Positions 1 through 5,342 of a DNA stretch of 5,342 nt are shown here, in pieces. Where the stretch lies: assembly GCA_016763395.1 (NCBI GenBank), contig JAESTW010000611.1, forward strand, positions 1 through 5,342, given 5' to 3'. The stretch is from Kofleriaceae bacterium (GTDB lineage Bacteria > Myxococcota_A > Polyangia > Haliangiales > Haliangiaceae). The stretch's first letter is position 1; each line of letters starts with the position of its first letter. The translations under genes and the position numbers were made by a program. The notes under the pieces are model-generated. The model did not search any database. It was not told where the DNA came from and was given only the letters and a program-made list of their open reading frames with translations.

Positions 1-1
1 C

Positions 2-490
2 TTCTTGATGGTTGCTACTTCGGATCGCGCTGGCAATTGTGATCTCTCGCCTAAGGGTGATCCATCGGGATTTACGCACATTGTAGACAAACGCACCATT
101 GCAATCCCAGAACGTCCGGGCAACAGACGCGCAGACGGTTTCCACAATGTATTGGAGAACCCTCACGCCGGTCTTCTCTTCATGATTGCCGGACGTGGAG
201 AAACTCTGCGTATCAATGGTCGAGCTCGGCTCCTACGCGATGCTCCTTTCTTTGACCAGATGATGGTCAAGGGGCACAGACCGGCGCTAGCACTCTTGCT
301 CGAGATTGACACAATCTTCTTTCACTGCTCCAAAGCCTTCTTGCGATCAGGACTTTGGCAACCCGACTCCTGGCAACCGGATGCTGTGCCTCCTAGAGCT
401 ACAATCGCCCATGCCATGGAACGCAGTGACCAAAGCTACGAAGAAGTCGTAGCCCACTATGACGCCAGTTACGGCAAGGATTTGTACTAA
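2..490 (+). CDS. PPOX-type (pyridoxamine 5'-phosphate oxidase-like) FMN-binding protein, 5' end cut by the window edge
   Basis: The frame is open from the first bases of the window to a TAA at 488-490, giving about 162 visible residues. A TTG at 5 and ATG at 8 exist, but the reading before them (Phe-Leu-Met-Val-Ala-Thr-Ser-Asp) looks like the interior of the split-barrel fold, so the true start is probably some 40 residues upstream. Counting the TTG at 5 as residue 1, family-like blocks are NCDLSPKGDP (11-20), RPGNRR (37-42), a GLLF strand (56-59), ETLRINGRA (67-75 region) and FFHCSKAFLRSGLW (105-118). These match the MSMEG_1061-like subgroup of PPOX-class flavoproteins, recognised from memory. 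Members bind FMN, or possibly F420 or heme in related groups, and are cytosolic; the substrate is generally unknown. The gene has no evident link to the formate dehydrogenase cluster. The subfamily call is good; a specific function cannot be given. Confidence 0.85.
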   Translation, partial: FLMVATSDRAGNCDLSPKGDPSGFTHIVDKRTIAIPERPGNRRADGFHNVLENPHAGLLFMIAGRGETLRINGRARLLRDAPFFDQMMVKGHRPALALLLEIDTIFFHCSKAFLRSGLWQPDSWQPDAVPPRATIAHAMERSDQSYEEVVAHYDASYGKDLY

Positions 491-554
491 ACAGCGGGTA
501 AGATGCCGACACAGGTCTCAGATGCCCGACGAATCGAGGCGTTGCCGTGGTAGC

Positions 555-1055
555 ATGCCATTTATGGCCCTCGTTCGCTGTCCCAAGTGCAATACCTTCG
601 TTAAGCCCGCCAGTTTCAACACCGGCTTGTGTCCCTTTTGCTCCTCTGCTCGGGTGGCCAGTCTGCGCAATCCCATTCCAGGCGTCGTTCTGGCTACGGC
701 GATAGCGGCATCGTCAGCTTGCTCTGCAGACAAAACCAGGACGGACACGAAGCCAAGCACTACTATCAACAATGACAACGGACAAGGGGCAGCCAACGAG
801 ACACCGCACTCGCAAGATGCAGGCCCCGACAATGCAGGCCCCGACAATGCAACGCCCGATACAGAGCAGTCGGACAAGACTCCAGACACAAATGACACAA
901 CCCCTTCTGATTCGTACATCCCCGCGGTGCCTATGCCTGATGTAGCAATTTACGGCGGCCCTCCTGACACAGGTCTCGACAAGCCTACACCTGAGCCTGC
1001 ACCGAAGCCTAGGCCTGAGCCGAATGCACCCATCTACGGTGGTCCTCCGGGGTAA
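555..1055 (+). CDS. Small zinc-ribbon protein with hydrophobic/lipobox-like segment and Pro/Asp/Thr-rich tail (YGGPP motifs)
   Basis: About 166 residues from ATG 555, ending with TAA at 1053-1055. Residues 9-29 hold CPKC and CPFC, a two-knuckle zinc-ribbon pattern (C9, C12, C26, C29). Residues about 40-55 are hydrophobic and end in S-S-A-C (C56), which resembles a lipoprotein cleavage site but lacks the usual Leu at -3. The rest (57-166) is low complexity, rich in Asp, Thr, Pro and Asn. It contains DAGPD/NAGPD/NATPD repeats near 88-102, then IYGGPP at 132-137 and again at 160-165 as the C-terminus. I know of no characterised function. The layout resembles uncharacterised proteins common in myxobacteria-like genomes (recognition from memory). 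Start choice: the frame is open back to an ATG at 459 that overlaps the upstream gene, but the extra residues are Arg-rich and not family-like. ATG 564 (Met-Ala-Leu-Val-Arg-Cys-Pro) is an equally good start. No strong ribosome binding site is visible; a weak GAGG lies at 536-539. Confidence 0.7.
   Translation: MPFMALVRCPKCNTFVKPASFNTGLCPFCSSARVASLRNPIPGVVLATAIAASSACSADKTRTDTKPSTTINNDNGQGAANETPHSQDAGPDNAGPDNATPDTEQSDKTPDTNDTTPSDSYIPAVPMPDVAIYGGPPDTGLDKPTPEPAPKPRPEPNAPIYGGPPG
816..860 (+). repeat. 15-bp tandem repeat, three units (third degenerate), inside the zinc-ribbon protein gene
   Basis: Units lie at 816-830, 831-845 and 846-860. The first two differ only at the first base (GATGCAGGCCCCGAC versus AATGCAGGCCCCGAC); the third is diverged. 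They encode DAGPD, NAGPD and NATPD in frame, so the copy number can change without breaking the reading frame. Confidence 0.85.
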
Positions 1056-1067
1056 AGCACTCGAATA

Positions 1068-1093
1068 TTCGCCGCCAGCTACTCCGCGGCGAA
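1068..1093. terminator. Inverted repeat at the convergent gene ends, possible (weak) bidirectional terminator
   Basis: TTCGCCGC at 1068-1075 is perfectly complementary to GCGGCGAA at 1086-1093, with a 10-nt loop. The hairpin overlaps the last codons and the TAG stop (1079-1081) of fdhA and begins 13 bp after the stop of the plus-strand gene. No T-run follows on either strand, so it does not look like a canonical intrinsic terminator. Its position between two converging genes is the main argument for a termination or RNA 3'-end role. Confidence 0.35.
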
Positions 1094-2755
1094 GCTGCCA
1101 GGGTACAGAGCTTCGCCTTCGCCAGACCGGAGTTTTTGTACTTCAGCGGCACACACCTTAAACTCTGCTGTTCCGGTCACCGAATCACCGGCATCATTGG
1201 TGAGCAGGTTCGCCCGAGCTTCAGCAAAATGCAAGGGCATCCAAATACACCCCTTCTTCACCTGCTTGGACACGATCACTCGGCAGTCGACCTCGCCCCG
1301 CCTCGTTGTTACCCGAACCCAATCGCCTGGGTGCAAGTCGCGCTTGCGGGCGTCAAAGCGGTGAATCTCAATAAACGATTCGGACTGTTTTGCGTCGGTG
1401 CCCGGGTCGCGTCGAGTTTGTGTCGCCGCGTTGTAGTGGTAGAGAGTTCGTCCGGTGGACATGATCAGCGGGTAATCGGCGCAGGAAAGCTCCAGCGATG
1501 GCCGATAGCTAACGGCCTGAAACAGCCCCTTGCCGCGCAAAATCCCGCCCTTATGCAGATAGACAGTTCCCGGATGCTGAGCGTCGGTACAAGGCCATTG
1601 CAATCCGCAGCTTCGCTCTGCGATTCGCTTGTGCGAAATACCGGCAAACTTCGGAGTGTCCTTGACCATCTCGTCGTAGATCTCCGATGCGCTATCGTAG
1701 CTCCAATCGGCGCCACAAGCGTTGGCCAAGTCAATGAGAATTTCCCAATCGGCGCGCGCTTGTCCGGGCGGCTCTACACCTTTTCGAACCAGCTGCACAC
1801 GACGTTCTGAGTTTGTGAAGACGCCGTCTTTCTCAGCAAAACACGCGGCCGGAAAGATGACGTCGGCAAAACGAGATGTCTCGTTGAGAAAAAGATCTTG
1901 CATCACCACAAAATCAACGTTGTTGAGTCCGGCTTCAAGCCGGCTGACATTGGGTTCGGACAACACAATATCCTCGCCCATAATGAAGAAGCCTTTTAGC
2001 TCCTTGCCAGCCATTTTCATCATCTCGTTAAGATTGTAGCCAACTTTATCGGACAGTTTCGTGCCCCAGGACTTCTCGTATTTGGCTTGTGCTTCTGGGT
2101 CGTCAACACGCTGGTAGCCCGGATAGTAAATCGGCGATGCGCCCGCATCATTGGCGCCTTGTACGTTATTTTGCCCTCGAAGAGGATTCAGCCCCATCGA
2201 CGCATGCCCCAAATGACCCGTCATTAGCACCAAGTTTGAAAGTGCGTAGACGTTGTCGGTGCCGTGGCTGTGTTCGGTAATGCCTAAGGTGTAGTAGATG
2301 CCCGCTTTGCGCGTGGTTGCGTACTTGCGAGCTGTCCAGCGAATGTCCTCCGCTGATACGCCACAGATTTTTTCGGCCTCTTCTGGCGAATAGTCTAAAA
2401 CCGCCTCTCGGACACTCTCGAAGTACTCGGTATGCTCGGCAATGAAGGCATCGTCGGTCAGGCCTTCTGCAATAATCACGTGAGCCAGCGAATTGAGTAG
2501 GCAAACGTCGGTACCGGGGTTGAGCGAGAGATGGCGGTCGGCCATCGTCGTCATCCATATTGCGCGCGGATCGGCAACGACCATGGTTGCGCCAGCGTGT
2601 ACTGCCCGCTTCATTTCCATCGCGATAATTGGATGCGCTTCAGAGGTATTGCTGCCAATCACCAAGAGGAAGTCGGTATCCCGAATTTCTCCTATGGAGT
2701 TGGTCATTGCGCCAGCGCCGAATGTTGTGACCAGACCGGCCACGGTGGGAGCGTG
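1079..2755 (-). other. fdhA: fdhA segment 3: catalytic molybdopterin domains downstream of the Sec codon
   Basis: This segment of 558 residues plus TAG continues in the same frame as segment 2, so the TGA is the only thing separating them. It starts His-Ala-Pro-Thr-Val-Ala-Gly-Leu, the standard continuation after the active-site Sec/Cys. A GTG at 2743 would be picked as a start by gene callers, but it lies inside this conserved block, has no plausible ribosome binding site and would omit the active site. Landmarks are GAGAMTNSIGEI, VVADPR, PLRGQNNVQGAND (Arg at overall position 557, the residue equivalent to the active-site Arg of E. coli FdhF), VVMQDLFLNET with FADVIFPAACFAEKDGVFTN, and the C-terminal domain with STGRTLYHYN and WMPLHFAEARANLLT. 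Confidence 0.9.
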
Positions 2756-3846
2756 TCAAGTAGCCGAGCATTGATGCACGTTGTTGGTGCCGAACACCGC
2801 CCGTGACAGCTTTTGTACGAGATAGTTCTCCTCTCCTGTACAGCGGGCAGAGGAGATGAAGCCCAAGCTGTCCTTGCCGTGTTTTTCGGCAACACCGCGA
2901 AGTCCGGCGGCGGCGATCTTAAGTGCTTCTGGCCACGGCGTTTCGTGAAACTCGCCGTCCTCACCTCGGACAAGTGGAATTGTCAACCTGTCTGGATGGT
3001 CGATGAATTGATACGCAAAGCGACCTTTGACACACAAGTTGCCGTCATTGGGCATAACGCCTGCACCCGGCGAGGTAATCTTAGCGACAACCCCCTCACC
3101 AGCTCTGGCCGAGCTATCGACATTGAGATCCATCTGCAACCCACACCACAATAATTGCAAGTTGTCCGAATTTTTGCGAGCTCTTTGTTCGGGCGCAATG
3201 CCAGAGCAAGAGGCTTTTTCTCGGTCATCGCTCCGGTTGGGCACACGTCAATGCAGCCGCCACAGAGTTCACAGCTGGTATCTAGCAGAGAACGGGAATC
3301 GACAGTGGAAATCGTGGTAGCAGCGCCGCGACCGGACAAAGTGATAGCGGAGACCGACTCTACCTCTTCACAATATCGGGTGCACCTGGCACACAGAATA
3401 CAGAGTTCAGATCGGTACTCAATGTAGGGATTGCGGTCTGCTTTTCGATCGGCGCGCAGGCTCTTCATCGCCGGCCAGTCGGTGGGCGCGCCGACGTCCT
3501 CGGCCATCTGATGCATCTGCGACGGATCAGCGCTGCCTCCGGTTTCATCCAGCGAAACATTATCGCTCATGTAGAGTGCCAGCAGTGCCTTTTGATGGCG
3601 CTCAATGCGCTCGTTAGAGATAATCACCTCCATGCCCGCCTCAGCTTTGGTCATGCACGAAGGCGCCAGTCTGCGCACGCCTTTGATTTCCACCAAACAT
3701 GTCCGACAAGCGCCAACTGGCTTGAGCCTGGGATCGTGGCAAAGGGTCATTATCTCTTCGCCAGCGCGAGTTGCGACATCGAGTAGTGTCTCGCCCGCTT
3801 CGAAGGAATGCGGGGTGCCATTGAGGGTTAGGGTTGTGCTGTTCAT
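1079..3846 (-). CDS. fdhA: Formate dehydrogenase large (catalytic) subunit, Mo/W-bis-MGD selenoprotein with one apparent frameshift
   Basis: Catalyses formate oxidation to CO2, or the reverse, at a Mo/W-bis-pyranopterin centre. The reading is ATG 3846-3844 to 3136, then a -1 frame change, 3136 to 2759, TGA read as Sec (2758-2756), and 2755 to TAG 1079. This totals about 922 residues, the normal size for NuoG-like FdhA/FdsA proteins. Domains in order are a 2Fe-2S ferredoxin (C36, C47, C50, C64), a 2x4Fe-4S ferredoxin (C149/152/155/159 and C192/195/198/202), the Mo-proximal 4Fe-4S site (C230, C233, C237, C272) with K274, Sec364-His365, the family signature PLRGQNNVQGAND around R557, and a C-terminal molybdopterin-dinucleotide-binding domain (TGRTLYHYN at about 799-807). 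The start sits 1 nt after the fdhB stop, with GAGGA 8 nt upstream, so translation is probably coupled. No Tat signal is present, so the enzyme is cytoplasmic. The frameshift may be a read error or may inactivate the gene. Assignment to formate dehydrogenase, and not another family member, rests on the RGQNNVQGA and U-H motifs and on the fdhB partner. Confidence 0.92.
2727..2758 (-). promoter_or_regulatory. Bacterial SECIS element directing Sec insertion at the UGA
   Basis: Reading the minus strand after the TGA, 18 nt precede the apical loop. GTGGCC (2743-2738) pairs with GGTCAC (2732-2727) through five Watson-Crick pairs and one G-U pair, around the loop GGTCT (2737-2733). The GGUC(U) loop and its distance from the UGA are the same as in the E. 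coli fdhF SECIS, which is bound by SelB. The element lies within coding sequence (Val-Ala-Gly-Leu-Val-Thr), as bacterial SECIS elements do. Pairing of a lower stem next to the UGA is less clear. Confidence 0.85.
2756..2758 (-). other. fdhA: In-frame UGA, probable selenocysteine codon (Sec364 of FdhA)
   Basis: The TGA (plus-strand TCA at 2756-2758) sits between NNVHQCSAT and HAPTVAGL. In E. coli FdhF the corresponding stretch reads NNVDCCARV-U-HGPSVAGL. The stop therefore falls exactly on the active-site Sec/Cys that ligates Mo/W, followed by the conserved His. The reading frame is identical on both sides, and a SECIS-like hairpin follows immediately. Confidence 0.92.
2759..3136 (-). other. 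fdhA: fdhA segment 2: middle piece between the frameshift and the Sec codon
   Basis: This segment encodes residues 238-363 in the second frame, beginning QMDLNV directly where the first frame loses similarity. It supplies the fourth Cys of the Mo-proximal 4Fe-4S cluster in NLCVKGRF (C272), with the conserved Lys (K274) that in this family lies between that cluster and the pterin. It continues into the first molybdopterin-domain strands (SLGFISSARCTGEENY, then GTNNV). It ends at the TGA at 2758-2756. The frame is also open upstream to 3244, but that part is antisense to family similarity and is not coding. Confidence 0.85.
3134..3138 (-). other. fdhA: Apparent frameshift (one base missing) in fdhA
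   Basis: The minus strand reads GGT TGC AGA TGG. Family-like protein continues only if one C is restored (GGT TGC CAG ATG GAT), giving CGVGC-QMDLNV. The shift falls after the third Cys of the Mo-proximal 4Fe-4S motif. No slippery heptamer of the X-XXY-YYZ type is present at the site, so programmed -1 frameshifting is not supported. A single-base assembly or read error, or a genuine recent mutation, are the two main options. Confidence 0.85.
3136..3846 (-). other. fdhA: fdhA segment 1: N-terminal electron-transfer module (frame before the frameshift)
   Basis: This is the part of FdhA readable in the first frame, 237 residues from the ATG. It holds the 2Fe-2S plant-type ferredoxin domain (about 1-78), a linker (79-145), the double 4Fe-4S cluster domain (about 146-208; motifs CILCARCTRYC and CELCGGCIDVC followed by Pro) and the first three Cys of the Mo-proximal cluster (CNYCGVGC, 230-237). 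The frame stays open to 2983, but residues after C237 no longer resemble the family. In the linker, where NuoG-like proteins usually have an H-x3-C-x2-C-x5-C ligand set, this protein has SDNVSLDETGGSADPSQMHQ with no Cys. A gene caller would report this piece as a separate 2Fe-2S-binding protein ending at 2983. Confidence 0.85.
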
Positions 3847-3847
3847 C

Positions 3848-5342
3848 TTAGTTGTCCTCAGAGTTTGTCGTATCGACGGGCGAATGGTTAGGAAAGTGAT
3901 CGGGAAAGTGCCGAAGCGCAGAGGTCAGTGGTAAGGGTGCCGCCTGTCCAAGACCGCAGATCGAACCTTCGTTCATCTCCCAGGCAACCTCAGCAACTTG
4001 GGCCAGCGAGCGATGGCTCATCTTGGATTTCTTCCCGGTATCTAGAGCTTCTCGCAAAAACCGAGTTCCAATCCGGCAGGGCGCGCATTGTCCGCAGCTC
4101 TCATTTTCAAAAAACACCAACTGGTCGCGAACCGCAGAGGGAATATCGACTTCGGTATTGAGAACTACGACGCCGGCCGATCCGAGCATCGATCCAAGTT
4201 CCCCGAGACTCTTGAAGTCAAGCGGACAATCGCGGGCGCTTGCTGGCAAAAAACCCGAACTTGCTCCGCCTGGGGAAAAGCCCAAGAGCTCTCCTACGTA
4301 GCCGCCGGCAGCAACGGCTAGTTCGTCGAGGGTTGAGCCCAAAGGCAACTCGTAGGTTCCCGGACATGCTACGTCGCCACTAACCGAATAGAGTTTGCTG
4401 CCCGGCTCGGTCTTGCCCAAGGCCTTGAAGCGAGATCCGCCGCGCAACACGATGTCCGGCAAACACGCAATGGTTTCGACGTTTTGGATCAGTGTTGGCT
4501 TTCCCCACAATCCACACTCCGTTGGAAATGGCGGTTTGATTCGCGGCATTCCCCGCTTGCCTTCTAGGGCCTCCAGAAGCGCGGTTTCCTCGCCACAGAT
4601 GTACGCTCCGTGACCGGCGTGCAAATGAAAGTTAACTCCTTCAAAAAGTCCAGTATCAGAAAAACTCGCAATTGCCTTTTCCAGGGCAATCCACGGCCCA
4701 CGAAATTCCCCCCGCAAATACAGATAGACATCGCTTGCACCGAGAGTTATCGCAGCAATCGCGAGCCCTTCGAGAACCAGATCGGGGCGGCGCAACATCA
4801 ACTCCCGGTCTTTGAAGGTGCCCGGTTCTCCCTCGTCGGCATTTAGCACAACATAGTGCGGCGACGCGCTCTGAGCCCGGACACCGCGCCATTTTATGGC
4901 AGCCGGAAAGCCAGCGCCACCGCGCCCCTGCAATCCCGCGTCGTCAATCGCATCGATAACCTTATCACCGCCCATTTCTAGAGCCTTGGCGAAGGCATCA
5001 CCAGCAAAACTCTTCGTTCCCGCCAAATTCATAGGAAGAGAGTCGTCCGCAGGCCCAATTTGTCCGCACCAATCTTCAGAAAGTTCTGTGCCGCTAACCT
5101 TTTCCCAATCCCCCTGGGCAGCCTCGATGTCGTCCACGGAAACTTCGACAAGTACACTGCGATCTCGCAAGAGAGCCGGCGCCCGATCACACGCAGCCAA
5201 ACAAGAACAAGAAACCACTGGCAACCCGGCCGCCTTTGCAGCACTAAGAATTTCTCTGCTGCCGCGCATCGCACAGGAGAGCCCAGTACACACCCGCAAC
5301 TTGCTCTCGTGATCGTCGAGCAGATGGTAAAACGATCCAGCC
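3848..5342 (-). CDS. fdhB: NAD(P)-linked formate dehydrogenase beta subunit, NuoF-like with NuoE-like N-terminal part; 5' end beyond the window
   Basis: The diaphorase subunit takes electrons from FdhA and reduces NAD(P)+ at FMN. A TTG at 5299 could be called as the start, but the frame stays open to the window edge, and the 14 extra codons (AGSFYHLLDDHESK) read like the NuoE lead-in to its first cluster Cys. The gene therefore starts outside; 497 codons are visible. Counting from the TTG, C4, C9, C33 and C37 form a C-x4-C...C-x3-C thioredoxin-like 2Fe-2S site (residues 1-50). Next come GRGGAGFP (125-132) and NADEGEPGTFKD (153-164) for NADH/FMN, GAYICGEETALLEALEG (231-247), a SLBB-like region (about 300-350), and the 4Fe-4S motif CGQCAPC-R-x-G with C448 (C402, C405, C408, C448). 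NuoE and NuoF features on one chain resemble HoxF/FdsB-type subunits. It is the gene immediately before fdhA. Preference for NAD or NADP cannot be read from the sequence. Confidence 0.92.
   Translation of the reverse strand, partial: AGSFYHLLDDHESKLRVCTGLSCAMRGSREILSAAKAAGLPVVSCSCLAACDRAPALLRDRSVLVEVSVDDIEAAQGDWEKVSGTELSEDWCGQIGPADDSLPMNLAGTKSFAGDAFAKALEMGGDKVIDAIDDAGLQGRGGAGFPAAIKWRGVRAQSASPHYVVLNADEGEPGTFKDRELMLRRPDLVLEGLAIAAITLGASDVYLYLRGEFRGPWIALEKAIASFSDTGLFEGVNFHLHAGHGAYICGEETALLEALEGKRGMPRIKPPFPTECGLWGKPTLIQNVETIACLPDIVLRGGSRFKALGKTEPGSKLYSVSGDVACPGTYELPLGSTLDELAVAAGGYVGELLGFSPGGASSGFLPASARDCPLDFKSLGELGSMLGSAGVVVLNTEVDIPSAVRDQLVFFENESCGQCAPCRIGTRFLREALDTGKKSKMSHRSLAQVAEVAWEMNEGSICGLGQAAPLPLTSALRHFPDHFPNHSPVDTTNSEDN
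3855..3859 (-). promoter_or_regulatory. Ribosome binding site of fdhA (GAGGA)
   Basis: GAGGA on the minus strand ends 8 nt before the ATG at 3846. It lies inside the last codons of fdhB, whose TAA (3850-3848) is separated from the ATG by one base. This supports ATG 3846 as the start and suggests coupled translation. Confidence 0.75.

Noticed and set aside
459..554. N-terminal extension of the zinc-ribbon protein from ATG 459
   Set aside because: It overlaps the upstream gene by 32 bp, is Arg/Cys-rich without similarity to anything recognisable, and precedes the natural Met start next to the zinc ribbon.
518..919. Minus-strand 133-residue open frame opposite the zinc-ribbon gene
   Set aside because: Its Val/Ser-rich repeats mirror the Asp/Thr/Pro tail on the plus strand. 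The plus frame has the zinc-ribbon Cys pairs and is the better candidate.
1136..1810. Plus-strand 224-residue open frame antisense to fdhA
   Set aside because: Its sequence shows no family-like motifs and is fully overlapped by strongly conserved FdhA coding sequence. It is a shadow of the high-GC codon pattern.
1079..2743. Separate gene starting at GTG 2743 (554 residues, molybdopterin oxidoreductase)
   Set aside because: The GTG is a Val codon inside the conserved HAPTVAGL block. The upstream sequence in the same frame is family-like and is interrupted only by the Sec TGA. A separate protein would lack the active site and the proximal cluster.
2756..2758. TGA as an ordinary nonsense mutation
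   Set aside because: It falls exactly on the family's Sec/Cys column, is followed by His, and has a GGUCU-loop hairpin at the canonical distance. Coincidence is unlikely.
3130..3145. Programmed -1 ribosomal frameshift joining the fdhA frames
   Set aside because: No slippery X-XXY-YYZ heptamer and no known recoding in this family. A missing base explains it more simply.
3882..3912. Direct repeat GGAAAGTG...GGAAAGTG near the fdhB 3' end as a regulatory site
   Set aside because: The two copies encode the His-Phe-Pro-Asp-His-Phe-Pro tail of FdhB and lie inside the gene. They are better explained as coding repetition.
4896..5312. Plus-strand 138-residue open frame antisense to fdhB
   Set aside because: It lies opposite the conserved NuoE/NuoF motifs of fdhB and shows no recognisable domain.

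Overview
The window carries the distal part of a formate dehydrogenase operon on the minus strand (about 1079 to the right edge). Facing it on the plus strand are two unrelated genes (left edge to 1055). Base composition is moderately GC-rich. The small plus-strand gene has a layout I associate with Myxococcota/Bradymonadota-like (former deltaproteobacterial) genomes: an N-terminal zinc ribbon, a short hydrophobic stretch ending in Cys, and a Pro/Asp/Thr-rich tail with YGGPP motifs. The taxonomic placement is a weak inference. No tRNA, rRNA, CRISPR array, insertion sequence or integrase was seen.

Right to left on the minus strand: (i) fdhB, a NuoE/NuoF-like flavoprotein (NADH/FMN/4Fe-4S), whose start lies beyond the right edge and which ends at 3848; (ii) one base later, fdhA at 3846-1079, a molybdenum- or tungsten-dependent formate dehydrogenase large subunit of about 922 residues. 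fdhA is broken into three open pieces. The break at 2756-2758 is an in-frame TGA at the active-site position that is Sec or Cys in this family. It is followed, 18 nt later, by a GGTCT-loop hairpin typical of a bacterial SECIS element, so it is very probably a selenocysteine codon and not a stop. The break near 3136 is an apparent one-base loss (frameshift) inside the 4Fe-4S motif next to the molybdenum site. It is either a sequencing error or a real inactivating lesion.

The inferred enzyme is a soluble NAD(P)-linked formate dehydrogenase or CO2 reductase. Formate would be oxidised at the Mo/W-Sec centre of FdhA, electrons would pass through its Fe-S clusters to the 4Fe-4S/FMN site of FdhB, and NAD(P)+ would be reduced there. 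FdhA lacks the His/Cys cluster ligands that NuoG-like N-terminal modules often carry.

On the plus strand, the left edge cuts a PPOX-type flavin-binding protein (ends 490). It is followed by the zinc-ribbon/low-complexity-tail protein (555-1055). The two convergent transcription units are separated by only 23 bp (1056-1078), with an inverted repeat over the fdhA stop codon. A reading that respects the stops would call fdhA as two or three broken genes; the sequence supports one selenoprotein gene with one suspicious frameshift.
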